Positions 1 to 6,938 of a stretch of DNA of 19,107 bases are shown piece by piece. Origin of the DNA: an uncultured Clostridia bacterium (GTDB lineage Bacteria; Bacillota; Clostridia; Christensenellales; Borkfalkiaceae); assembly GCA_905235815.1 (NCBI GenBank), contig CAJOMT010000028.1:1-19107 (forward strand). The letters are read 5' to 3'. The notes under the pieces were generated by a model. The model was not told the origin of the DNA, did not search any database, and saw nothing but the letters and a program-made list of their open reading frames with translations. The position numbers and the translations under genes were made by a program. Each line of letters starts with the position of its first letter. Position 1 is the first letter of the stretch.

Positions 1-386
1 CAAGAAAAATTCAAAAATATTCTCTCTATCGAGTGTTTTGGTATATAATACTTCAAATTTTCAACGCCGCAATTTAAAAACATACAGTTATCCGGATCGA
101 GGATTTTTACTTTTTCAAGTCCTTCGATAAGAACGTTGCTGATTTTTTCCACTCCGATAACGTTTATGCCTTTCAATTTTTCCGCAAGATCGATTGCGAA
201 GTTGCCTTTACCGCAACCGAGATCGAGCCAAACAGGATTGTCATTGCCGAATATTTCTTCATAGCTAATTATGCGGAATTTTTCATCTTCGCTCTTTTGA
301 TAAAAATCAGACGTTTCCACGTAAATCAAGTGTCTGTCGCAATCGGAAATTCTTTCCTCCAAGCGACTTTTTCTTCTCATTCTCAT
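1..386 (-). CDS. trmB: tRNA (guanine-N7-)-methyltransferase TrmB, N-terminal 128 residues (cut by the left edge)
   Basis: Class I SAM-dependent methyltransferase that makes m7G46 in the variable loop of tRNA. The frame opens with MRMRRKSRLEERI, the basic start typical of TrmB, and ATG 386-384 is the first start after an in-frame stop. The SAM-binding motif LDLGCGKGNFA covers about residues 54-64, and the acidic end of the next strand is in IGVEKISN (about 77-84). The visible part ends in RIFLNFS, just where the family has its conserved NFS-x-PWPK motif, so the 3' part lies outside the window. The start sits 8 bases after the stop of the coiled-coil gene with little SD, which suggests translational coupling. 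The family call is very secure. Completeness of the gene cannot be judged. Confidence 0.93.
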   Translation of the reverse strand, partial: MRMRRKSRLEERISDCDRHLIYVETSDFYQKSEDEKFRIISYEEIFGNDNPVWLDLGCGKGNFAIDLAEKLKGINVIGVEKISNVLIEGLEKVKILDPDNCMFLNCGVENLKYYIPKHSIERIFLNFS

Positions 387-394
387 AGCGGTTT

Positions 395-1102
395 TCAGTT
401 TTTAGTGGTGTTAGTATTTTCGGAAAATATGTACTGCTTTTCCTCTCCGTCCTCGCCGTCAGAAAAGAGCGAACCGTATGAAAAAATCGGCAGTTCCATC
501 TTTATACTGTTTTCATCGAACGGAATTTCGGGTTCTTTTCCTTCTATTCCGAACGTTTCGTTCAGGAGCGACAACTCCTCGTTAAATTCGTCTAAACAAC
601 TTACAATATCGGTTTTTACCTTCTCAAACATATCTTCTTTCAGTTTTGCTAAAATGTCTTTGTTTTTGTTAAATTCACCCTCGAGATACGCATTGATTTC
701 CGCAAGTTTTTCGTTTTTTTCTTTCAATCTGTTTTTTAAGGTTACGTTTAAAGTTGAAACTTTGTCGAGCGTATCTTTCATTTCGGACGTAATTTTATCA
801 GCCTCGCTTTCTGATGCGGTTAAAAGGCTATCCTTTTGCTGTTTGAGTTTATTTTGCAAAGAAGTATACTGCTCCTCGGCGTAAAATTCCTTCTTAATTT
901 TATCTATGTCTCCCTTTATACTCTCTGCTTCATCGATTTTTTCAATCAATTCTTCTCCGAAAATCTTAGACGCCTCGCTCAAAATTTCAGTCTTTATATT
1001 GTCTATTATTTCGTAGATATTCTCTGCGTATTTATCCTTTAAATCTTTTTTTAACAGATTATAACTGTCGCTTAAATTATCGGTTATATCAGGTTTTGTC
1101 AT
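395..1102 (-). CDS. Coiled-coil protein of unknown function
   Basis: Unrecognised 235-residue protein, very rich in Lys, Glu, Asp and Ser. It has no signal peptide, membrane segment or cysteine cluster. Residues about 15-190 read as nearly continuous charged amphipathic helix with heptad-like Leu/Ile spacing, so a long coiled coil is likely. The last 40 or so residues are acidic and Pro/Gly-containing, probably disordered. The start is supported by a clear SD (AGGAG, 8 bases before ATG 1102). It lies between the rluB-type gene and trmB on the same strand, 42 bases after the former and 8 before the latter, so it is probably co-transcribed. A structural or envelope/cytoskeletal role is only a guess. 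I saw no phage tail or SMC motif. Confidence 0.75.
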   Translation of the reverse strand: MTKPDITDNLSDSYNLLKKDLKDKYAENIYEIIDNIKTEILSEASKIFGEELIEKIDEAESIKGDIDKIKKEFYAEEQYTSLQNKLKQQKDSLLTASESEADKITSEMKDTLDKVSTLNVTLKNRLKEKNEKLAEINAYLEGEFNKNKDILAKLKEDMFEKVKTDIVSCLDEFNEELSLLNETFGIEGKEPEIPFDENSIKMELPIFSYGSLFSDGEDGEEKQYIFSENTNTTKN

Positions 1103-1144
1103 AAATCCGTCTCCTTTCGTAATTTCGTAATACGGCGAAACCGG

Positions 1145-1849
1145 TTAAACTCTCTTTAAATAGTCTATTTCTTCTTTGCTTAATTTCCGCACTTCTCCGC
1201 GGTTTAAACCGCTTACCGTGAGTTCGCCTATTTTTATCCTCTTTAAAAAATCCACGTGCTTACCTACCGCCTCGAACATCTTCCTGACTTCTCTGTTCTT
1301 GCCTTCGGTTATCGTAATATGTAATTTAGTAAAATCTTTATTTCGTGCCATAACTCGAATATGGCATTTTTTAGTTTGTCTGCCGTCTATTTCAACGCCG
1401 AGCCGAACCTTATCCAATAATTTGTCTTCTACAAATCCCTCAACTCTTACCAAATAAGTCTTTGGAACTTCATTGCTCGGGTGCATTATCCTATTGGCGA
1501 GTTCTCCGTCGTTCGTCAAAATTAGAAGACCTTCCGAGTCGTAATCCAAACGCCCCACCGGAAATACCCTTGCGGACATAGGCGGAAGAAAATCCATTAC
1601 GGTCTTTCTCCCCTTGTCGTCTTTAACGGTACAAACGCAGCCCTTCGGTTTGTTCATTATATAATATTCGAATTTTTTGATCTTTCCGACGGATTTTCCG
1701 TCCACCGTTACGTTATCCTGAAACTCGTTTATTTCGTCGCCGAGTTTACATATTTTACCGTTTACTTTGACGCGCTTTTCTTCAATCAGTTTATCGCAAG
1801 CCCTTCTCGAACCCACTCCGCATTCAGCAAGAAATTTATTTATCCTCAT
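1145..1849 (-). CDS. rluB: Pseudouridine synthase, RsuA/RluB/RluE/RluF family
   Basis: Converts a specific uridine to pseudouridine in rRNA; in Firmicutes the scpB/dac-linked member is usually called RluB (23S rRNA). Residues 1-50 are an S4 RNA-binding domain (MRINKFLAECGVGSRRACDK). The catalytic motif VGRLDYDSEGLLILTNDG gives the active-site Asp as D102. The 234-residue length is normal. The ATG is preceded by a modest SD (AGGTAG). It follows the carboxypeptidase gene by 18 bases in the minus-strand run, the same linkage of spore/peptidoglycan genes and rluB seen in Bacillus and many Clostridia. The exact target base (RluB versus RsuA or RluF type) is inferred from neighbourhood, not from sequence. 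Confidence 0.9.
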   Translation of the reverse strand: MRINKFLAECGVGSRRACDKLIEEKRVKVNGKICKLGDEINEFQDNVTVDGKSVGKIKKFEYYIMNKPKGCVCTVKDDKGRKTVMDFLPPMSARVFPVGRLDYDSEGLLILTNDGELANRIMHPSNEVPKTYLVRVEGFVEDKLLDKVRLGVEIDGRQTKKCHIRVMARNKDFTKLHITITEGKNREVRKMFEAVGKHVDFLKRIKIGELTVSGLNRGEVRKLSKEEIDYLKRV

Positions 1850-1867
1850 AAATCTACCTATATATTA

Positions 1868-2926
1868 TTATATAATAAGTGTATAGATTTTTTCGGAAAA
1901 AATCAAGCGTTTTTCGCAATAAATTTTAATCGAACCGATTTCTTCGTCATCATTTACAGGTAAAGTTATATTCTTTGGTATATCTATTTCTGCGCTGACG
2001 TTTTCGCCTTCTTTAACCGGATAATAGAAATCTTCTTTTATTCTTAAATTAACAAGCGACGTTTTATCCTCTGAAAATACGGTATAATCGAACTTTTCGC
2101 TATCGACAACTTTTATCAGTTTATAATTATTATATGCTGCGTCGAGTAATTCTGTGGATCTTTCGAACATTTGCGGACTGTTTAATACAACGCACACGAC
2201 TTCCATTCCGTTTCTTTCCGCAGACGAAACGAGACATCTGCCCGCCTTGACCGTAAATCCCGTCTTTATTCCCGTCGCACCGTCGTAAGACCGCAATAAT
2301 TTATTCTTATTTACCCACAAAGTTTTCGTTCCGGAATTTAGTTCTGTTGCCGTATAACTTTTAGAAGAAACTATTTCCTTGAATTTTGAATTTTGCATTG
2401 CCTTGCAAGCAATTTTGCATAAGTCGCGAGCCGTAGTATAATGATTTTCGTCGGGCAAACCGTGCGGATTGGTAAAATTCGAATTTTCTGCGCCGCAATA
2501 GGCGGCAAATTCATTCATTTTTGCGACAAAATTTTCCTTACTGCCGGACAATGTAACAGCCAAAGTTTCCGCACAATCATTTCCGGATCTCAACATTAAC
2601 CCGTATAGCAAATCATTCACGGTATACCTGTCCCCCGCCTTTAAATAGACGCTACTGCCTTCGACTCCTACGGTTTCTTTGGGAACGGTTATTTCTTTTG
2701 ACAAATCATAGTTTTCAATAACGGTAATTGCGGTAAGAATTTTTGTCGTGCTTGCCATAGGCATTTTTTCGTCCATATTATAGCCGTGCAATACTCGCAA
2801 AGAATCCCTCTCCATTACCGCCTCGGCGCCGGATAAAGTATATGCCTCTGCATTATCGTTTTCAGCAAAAACAAAGGTTGCGGAGAAAAATGTAAAAATC
2901 GCCAAAATTACATATTTAATCTTCAT
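1868..2926 (-). CDS. D-alanyl-D-alanine carboxypeptidase (low-molecular-weight PBP, DacB/DacF type)
   Basis: Peptidase S11 enzyme that removes the terminal D-Ala from peptidoglycan stem peptides outside the membrane. A signal peptide occupies about residues 1-22 (hydrophobic core then FVFAEN). All three active-site motifs are present: STTK (S59 nucleophile, K62), SGN (114-116) and KTG (221-223). The region from about 265 fits the PBP5 C-terminal beta domain. The protein ends in IYTLII with no clear amphipathic membrane-anchor helix. ATG 2926 has SD AAAGG and overlaps gerW by 11 bases. Neighbours gerW and the DUF2953-like gene suggest a role in spore cortex or prespore wall, like dacF or dacB, but sequence alone does not separate that from a vegetative DacA-type role. 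Confidence 0.92.
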   Translation of the reverse strand: MKIKYVILAIFTFFSATFVFAENDNAEAYTLSGAEAVMERDSLRVLHGYNMDEKMPMASTTKILTAITVIENYDLSKEITVPKETVGVEGSSVYLKAGDRYTVNDLLYGLMLRSGNDCAETLAVTLSGSKENFVAKMNEFAAYCGAENSNFTNPHGLPDENHYTTARDLCKIACKAMQNSKFKEIVSSKSYTATELNSGTKTLWVNKNKLLRSYDGATGIKTGFTVKAGRCLVSSAERNGMEVVCVVLNSPQMFERSTELLDAAYNNYKLIKVVDSEKFDYTVFSEDKTSLVNLRIKEDFYYPVKEGENVSAEIDIPKNITLPVNDDEEIGSIKIYCEKRLIFSEKIYTLII

Positions 2927-3290
2927 TTTTTAAACCTTTTACGAATTCTTCCGCCGTCTCGAATACCCTATCATACACGTCGCTTGCAACGTTTACAAGT
3001 TTAACGCCGTTGCCGTTATCGATTAAAAAGCCCGCAGGTTTTAATGATATGACCGCTCCGCTTCCGCCTGCAAACGGCAAACCTGTTTCCTTATAAGTTT
3101 TAACTTCTCCGTATTCTCCTCCGCCTGTTAAAAAGCCCATAGTAACCTTCGATATCGGTATTATCATATTTCCTTCCTCGGTAGTAAACGGCTTTCCGAT
3201 TATAGTATTTACGTCTACAAGCGAATTAAGGTCTTTAATTGCCGCCGTCATCATATCTTTGATTTTATTTTCTGAATTGTCTTTTTGCAT
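2916..3290 (-). CDS. gerW: Sporulation protein GerW (YtfJ family)
   Basis: A 124-residue cytoplasmic-type protein of the YtfJ/GerW family, known in Bacillus as a forespore protein needed for normal L-alanine germination; its biochemical activity is not established. The family signature is clear: an N-terminal helix (IKDMMTAAIKDLNSLVDVNT), then IIGKPF, IIPISKVTMGFLTGGGEYG, a Gly-rich FAGGSGAVISLKPAGFLI, and a short helical end. It overlaps the DUF2953-like gene by 40 bases upstream and the carboxypeptidase gene by 11 bases downstream, so translation of the three is probably coupled. The SD (AGGGAG) is about 12 bases from the ATG, farther than usual. The order DUF2953, ytfJ, dac is widely conserved in spore-formers. 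Confidence 0.92.
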   Translation of the reverse strand: MQKDNSENKIKDMMTAAIKDLNSLVDVNTIIGKPFTTEEGNMIIPISKVTMGFLTGGGEYGEVKTYKETGLPFAGGSGAVISLKPAGFLIDNGNGVKLVNVASDVYDRVFETAEEFVKGLKNED

Positions 3291-3808
3291 AATTCGATCA
3301 CACTCCCTATCAATTTTTGTAAAAGCATTTCCGTTAAAATCAGTAAGTTAAACGCTATTTCCGATTCGTTTAATAAACCGTATCTGTCATCGTTTGATAA
3401 ATAGACGTCGCTACGATAATCGAGATATGGTTTATTTTCTCTCAAAGCTGCATAAATGCCTGCGTTTAGCGAACTGATCGCTGCGGAAATAAATACGTCT
3501 TTTAATTCTGTTCCGCCCAATATGAAGATATTTTTTATCTGTAACAGTTCAAATCTCTTTAAGTCGGGATTTAAAAGTTGAGGTTTCAGCATTGATTTAT
3601 AAGAAATTGCAAGCGCTTTTTTATCCGAATAATTTATTACTAAATATTTCTTTCTGAATGAAACGTACCCTGAATTCAGTCTGAACACGTTATATAAAAA
3701 TACGCTGTAATATATTTTCTTATCCGAAACGCTTAAAAACAACCTCGCCTTGACAGAAATCGGGACGACAAATAAAAATACTCCCAGCGAAATAAAAGCG
3801 TATTTCAT
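3251..3808 (-). CDS. DUF2953-like (YtfI-type) membrane-anchored protein
   Basis: 185 residues. One N-terminal hydrophobic segment (about residues 3-20) is followed by a short-strand-rich region (LFLSVSDKKIYYSVFLYNVF) and a C-terminal half with two or three helices. I call it DUF2953/YtfI mainly because it lies directly upstream of and overlaps gerW, where that family normally sits, and because the pattern of N-terminal anchor, beta-rich stretch resembling FLYNVFRLNSGYV, and 180-210 residue size fits. The sequence is divergent and I see no catalytic motif. No good SD precedes ATG 3808. A profile search against DUF2953 would decide. Function in the family is unknown; a sporulation link is inferred from context. 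Confidence 0.6.
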   Translation of the reverse strand: MKYAFISLGVFLFVVPISVKARLFLSVSDKKIYYSVFLYNVFRLNSGYVSFRKKYLVINYSDKKALAISYKSMLKPQLLNPDLKRFELLQIKNIFILGGTELKDVFISAAISSLNAGIYAALRENKPYLDYRSDVYLSNDDRYGLLNESEIAFNLLILTEMLLQKLIGSVIELCKKTIQKIKSKI

Positions 3809-3854
3809 ATCCGGAGTATTTGCAAAAACTTATTATATTATTCAAAAAAACTTA

Positions 3855-4586
3855 TTATTTCATAATTGAAATTCTATCAACCAAAAATGCTATAAATTCA
3901 CTATTGGAAGGCTTTTCGTAAACGTCGAAATTTCCGCCTACGGAATTTGCTATTTCATAAAATTTGCCCCTGTTGCAACTGATTTCTATTGCGTTGCGCA
4001 TATTGCGCTCGATATTTCTATAATTTGTATTAAATTTTTCGGCAAGCATCGGATATAATTCTGTGGTTACAGAATTTATCAACTTCTTATTGTTATAGGA
4101 CATCGATACCGCCTCCAATAAGTAGTCATAACCGAGTAAATTGGAATAAATTCCGATTTTAACAAAGAAATCTTTAATTGCACTCACGATTATGCCATTT
4201 GACAACTTCCTATATTTTTCAATAAAAAAATCCGTTAAGGCCGCCTCGTCGATCTCTTTGTAAAATATTCTTTCATCAAATATTTTATCTGCCTCGCCGC
4301 AGTATGATACGTAAAATTTAAATTTATTATGATTTTTTGACGCTATTTCCATTGTCCCCATCTTAAATACACGCCACGAACATTTAATTATAATTGAGGC
4401 AAATTCGTCAATTTTGATTTTTGCATCGTCGGCAATTATTACGTCCGGCGATAAAATTCCTATCGCTGTTTTAAACGATTCGAGCGATTCATAAACTTGC
4501 GCATTTGGGGCAATCCCGTAGTTTTCCAATTCCGAAACGTAAGATTTTACTTCTGCCGAATCGGTAAAAATAACTGCATTTTTCAT
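3855..4586 (-). CDS. spo0A: Spo0A-like response regulator with a degenerate receiver domain
   Basis: DNA-binding regulator related to Spo0A, the master switch of sporulation. The C-terminal half (about 130-243 of 243) matches the Spo0A effector domain closely: LGYDYLLEAVSM, LYPMLAEKFNT, a recognition helix NIERNMRNAIE that keeps Glu193, Arg194 and Arg197, then NRGKF and the conserved KPSNSEFIAFLVDRI. The N-terminal 120 residues follow a receiver fold, with Asp9, the candidate phospho-acceptor in DVIIADD (Asp53) and a Lys at 110 (FYKEID). However, the second acidic pocket residue is Ser10, and the usual Thr/Ser region reads RVFKMG. I chose ATG 4586 because AAAGGAG lies 5 bases before it; a 20-codon extension lacks an SD. 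Phosphorylation, if any, would be atypical. It could be the main Spo0A of this lineage or a paralogue. Confidence 0.88.
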   Translation of the reverse strand: MKNAVIFTDSAEVKSYVSELENYGIAPNAQVYESLESFKTAIGILSPDVIIADDAKIKIDEFASIIIKCSWRVFKMGTMEIASKNHNKFKFYVSYCGEADKIFDERIFYKEIDEAALTDFFIEKYRKLSNGIIVSAIKDFFVKIGIYSNLLGYDYLLEAVSMSYNNKKLINSVTTELYPMLAEKFNTNYRNIERNMRNAIEISCNRGKFYEIANSVGGNFDVYEKPSNSEFIAFLVDRISIMK

Positions 4587-4596
4587 TGTGTTCTCC

Positions 4597-4615
4597 TTTG
4601 TCGAAAATTGTCGAG
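4597..4615. promoter_or_regulatory. Two tandem 0A boxes (Spo0A binding sites)
   Basis: On the plus strand TTTGTCGAA (4597-4605, a perfect match to the 0A-box consensus) is followed by ATTGTCGAG (4607-4615). The repeats are in the same orientation and exactly 10 bp apart, the arrangement bound by a Spo0A dimer in Bacillus. They lie 11-29 bases upstream of the spo0A-like start, the first touching its SD. Autoregulation is inferred. The position downstream of any plausible promoter favours repression. Single TTTGTCGAG copies also occur in coding DNA (near 772 and 15906), so only the paired, intergenic arrangement is informative. Confidence 0.75.
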
Positions 4616-4626
4616 ACAATATTAAA

Positions 4627-4653
4627 GGGACAGTAGCCTTATGCACTCGTCCC
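4627..4653 (-). other. Leader hairpin between scpB and the spo0A-like gene
   Basis: On the minus strand GGGAC and GTCCC pair, continued across a one-base bulge by AGT/ACT, around a 10-base loop. It is followed by TTTAAT, a weak U-tract. It could be a weak terminator or attenuator separating scpAB from the downstream genes, or an mRNA processing site. The pairing is visible; the role is inference. Confidence 0.45.
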
Positions 4654-4668
4654 CAAAATAATAATCGT

Positions 4669-4696
4669 ATTATAATTTTTAAGCAATGACTTCAAC
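4669..4696 (-). promoter_or_regulatory. Weak candidate promoter for the spo0A-like gene
   Basis: A consensus -10 TATAAT occupies 4674-4669 on the minus strand, right at the scpB stop. The only -35 candidate is GTTGAA (4696-4691, 16-base spacer), which is poor. Transcription from here would give a leader of about 75 bases carrying the hairpin and the 0A boxes. AT-rich DNA makes TATAAT common, so this is tentative. Confidence 0.3.
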
Positions 4697-5413
4697 GTCT
4701 TCATCTTTTAAAAAGTCCGGAATTTCTTCTTCATCGATAGGTTTCAAATCTTCTTCGCTTTCAGTAGTTTCTTCTTTTTGCTCATTATTTTCCGTTAAAC
4801 TATCCGAATCGTTTATTTCCCCACCGAAATCCTCATCATCTTCGGCGATGTACTCGTCTTTTTTAAACAAGTAATTGTCGTCGCCTCCGTGGATTAAATT
4901 GATCTTTTCCATCAATTCGTCGTAATCGGGAAGTTCATCTAACGAAGATATCTGAAATCTCTTTAAAAAATTGTCGGTAGTGCCGAATAATACGGGTTTT
5001 CCGACGGCGTCCTTTCTTCCTACGACTTCTATTACTCCGAGTTTAAGTAGATTTTGTATTGCGTATTCGCTGTTACAACCTCTTAGTTCCTCTAAATCTA
5101 TTCTCGTAACCGGCTGCTTATACGCCACTATTGCCGCAACCTCCAACATACTCTTTGAGAGTTCCCTTTCTTTTATCGGGTTTAAGACAGTCGCTACGCT
5201 TTCAGCGTATTTCGGGTTCGAGCAAAACTGCAATTTCTTATTGAAAATAAGCAGTTGTATGCCGCTCTCCTCATTATATTTTGCCTGCAATTCTTTTGCG
5301 GCATTCAAGACTTCTTTATCGGTTATTTCGAGTTTCTCGGAAATATCTTTTACGCTGACTTCTTTGCCCGAAACAAATAATATTGATTCAATTATATTCG
5401 CTAAGGTCTCCAA
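4679..5413 (-). CDS. scpB: Segregation and condensation protein ScpB
   Basis: Kleisin-associated winged-helix subunit of the SMC-ScpAB condensin, which compacts and segregates the chromosome. Two winged-helix domains fill about the first 165 residues, with the family core VAAIVAYKQPVTRIDLEELR, GCNSEYAIQNLLKLGVIEVVGR and the GKPVLFGTTDNFLKRF end. A markedly acidic tail of about 60 residues follows (many Glu/Asp, ending DEDVEVIA), longer than in many ScpBs. The open frame can start at GTG 5422, but that codon abuts AGGAG; TTG 5413 lies 8 bases from the same AGGAG and is preferred. The gene overlaps scpA and must be translationally coupled to it. Confidence 0.95.
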   Translation of the reverse strand: METLANIIESILFVSGKEVSVKDISEKLEITDKEVLNAAKELQAKYNEESGIQLLIFNKKLQFCSNPKYAESVATVLNPIKERELSKSMLEVAAIVAYKQPVTRIDLEELRGCNSEYAIQNLLKLGVIEVVGRKDAVGKPVLFGTTDNFLKRFQISSLDELPDYDELMEKINLIHGGDDNYLFKKDEYIAEDDEDFGGEINDSDSLTENNEQKEETTESEEDLKPIDEEEIPDFLKDEDVEVIA

Positions 5414-6179
5414 TTTCTTCACTCCTGTCTTCTCTTATCGTTAAAATAATATCTCCGTAAATGCCCGTCTGCTCGACCGTAAGATATTGTAATTTCAAAA
5501 GTTCCAATAATGCTTGAAAAGTAGTTATTATTTCGGTTTTTGTGGCATACTCTCCGAACAATTCAAAGAAACTGCAACTTTCCCGTTCAAGCATAGTGTC
5601 TCGTATATAATTTACCTTATCCGCAACGGTAAATACTTCTTTGGGAATCTCCTTATGCTCTGTTTTTATACGTCTTTCGAGATCAGATCTCGCCAAAAGG
5701 TCCGTAAACGCCTTAATTAAACCATCGAAGTTAAAATCCTTATAGACAATCCTTACGTCTCCGGCGCTATCGTCCGGTTCCTTATAAAATCTATCCGTCG
5801 TTTCTATTTCTTTGAGTTTTTCGCTCGCCTCTTTAAAGAGTTTGTATTCTTCGAGTTTTTGATATAACTCTTGCTCGGGATCGACAAATTCTTCGTCAAA
5901 TTCAATCTCGGGCGCAGGCAAAAGCGCCTTTGATTTTATTTCGAGTAAAGTCGCCGCCATACTTAAATACTCGCTTTCCTTTTCTATATCGAGATCGTCG
6001 GCGTGGTTTATGTAATCGAGGAATTGCTCGGTAACTTCTGATACGAAAATATCCCTTATTTCTATTTCCGCTTTATTTACCAAATACAGCAACAAGTCGA
6101 GCGGTCCTTCGAAAACGGACAATTTCGTAGTGTAATCTACTACAGATTCAAATTTTGAAACTTCGTTTTCGATACTCAT
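5388..6179 (-). CDS. scpA: Segregation and condensation protein ScpA (kleisin)
   Basis: Kleisin that bridges the SMC heads in the bacterial condensin and binds ScpB. The N-terminal signature FEGPLDLLLYLVNKAEIEIRD is complete, followed by IFVSEVTEQFLDYI and EYLSMAATLLEIKSKALLP. An acidic middle region (about 95-160) and the C-terminal winged helix (FFELFGEYATKTEIITTFQALLELLKLQ) complete the protein, 263 residues, the usual size. ATG 6179 is chosen because GGAG lies 9 bases upstream; a TTG five codons earlier is in frame but overlaps that SD. The start shares ATGA with the stop of the upstream protease gene, so the two are translationally coupled. Confidence 0.96.
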   Translation of the reverse strand: MSIENEVSKFESVVDYTTKLSVFEGPLDLLLYLVNKAEIEIRDIFVSEVTEQFLDYINHADDLDIEKESEYLSMAATLLEIKSKALLPAPEIEFDEEFVDPEQELYQKLEEYKLFKEASEKLKEIETTDRFYKEPDDSAGDVRIVYKDFNFDGLIKAFTDLLARSDLERRIKTEHKEIPKEVFTVADKVNYIRDTMLERESCSFFELFGEYATKTEIITTFQALLELLKLQYLTVEQTGIYGDIILTIREDRSEEIGDLSEYN

Positions 6180-6844
6180 ATAAACAGACTCCAAAATTTT
6201 TCAATTGGCATTGCTACTAAATTTCTTGCAAGCCCTATAATATCGAGCCACGGCGCAGAAATATAACTCGCCACATAGCCCAGCAATAAAATTCCCAATA
6301 AAATGTATAAACTGTATCGTTTTAAAAAGAAATAAAACTTTCCGTGATGAGTCGTCAACGCATCGTAAAGTCTGAAACCGTCCAAAGGATAGAGCGGCAA
6401 GAGATTAAATACGAATAAGCCGACGTTAAGATAAAACAAACTCTGTGGCAAATAGTATAAAAAGCGTTTCATTGTATCCGGCAAACCGGTATTAAACACT
6501 CTGACTGAAAGCATTGCTAACGGGCAAAACAAAAATGCCAGAATAAGATTTGCGATAACTCCCGCAATCGAAACTTCAATGCAACCTTTTTTATAGTTGC
6601 GGAAATTATTCGGATTGACGGGAACGGGTTTCGCCCAGCCGAAGCGCACCAAAATCATCATTGCAAGCCCTAAAAGGTCAAAATGTGCAAAAGGATTAAG
6701 GGTGTATCTGCCCGCATACTTTGGAGTCATATCGCCGTTTTTCACGGCAGCAAAAGCGTGTGCAAACTCGTGACACGGAATCACGATAAGCACCGCTAAA
6801 AAGTTCGCCAAATATGAAATTATCCTACTGATAACAGCGCTCAA
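6176..6844 (-). CDS. Site-2 protease family membrane metalloprotease (peptidase M50)
   Basis: Polytopic zinc metalloprotease of the small bacterial S2P group. The zinc motif HEFAH (residues 25-29) sits in the first membrane helix. The third ligand is in NLLPLYPLDG (Asp155) near the fourth helix. About five or six hydrophobic segments are visible, and the 222-residue length suits the PDZ-less class. The start is TTG 6844, 6 bases after GGAG; no ATG fits. It is the first gene behind the promoter at 6873-6901 and is joined to scpA by an ATGA overlap, a linkage common in Clostridia. The substrate is unknown. SpoIVFB is a distant relative, but nothing here identifies this protein as SpoIVFB. Confidence 0.92.
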   Translation of the reverse strand: MSAVISRIISYLANFLAVLIVIPCHEFAHAFAAVKNGDMTPKYAGRYTLNPFAHFDLLGLAMMILVRFGWAKPVPVNPNNFRNYKKGCIEVSIAGVIANLILAFLFCPLAMLSVRVFNTGLPDTMKRFLYYLPQSLFYLNVGLFVFNLLPLYPLDGFRLYDALTTHHGKFYFFLKRYSLYILLGILLLGYVASYISAPWLDIIGLARNLVAMPIEKFWSLFI

Positions 6845-6872
6845 AATATTCTCCGATTAAAACGATAAATTT

Positions 6873-6901
6873 ATTATACTATATTCAGAAAAATATTGCA
6901 A
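6873..6901 (-). promoter_or_regulatory. Promoter of the M50 protease-scpA-scpB run
   Basis: On the minus strand TTGCAA (6901-6896), a 17-base spacer and a perfect TATAAT (6878-6873). The predicted start near 6866 leaves a leader of about 22 bases carrying GGAG and the TTG start. A good sigma-A type match, not shown experimentally. Confidence 0.7.
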
Positions 6902-6938
6902 CGATATTCAATTATCTTTATCCGAAATCGAATCAATT

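Noticed and set aside
772..780. TTTGTCGAG resembling a 0A box
   Set aside because: Single copy inside the coiled-coil coding sequence; a similar one occurs in the importer gene near 15906. Chance matches are expected.
297..884. Open plus-strand frame of 195 codons
   Set aside because: It is antisense to trmB and the coiled-coil gene. The product is Ser/Phe-rich as expected from a reversed Lys/Glu-rich gene, and no SD or family pattern is present.
4587..4646. 20-codon N-terminal extension of the spo0A-like gene
   Set aside because: The extension contains the 0A boxes and the hairpin and has no SD, whereas ATG 4586 has AAAGGAG at 5 bases and matches the receiver start.
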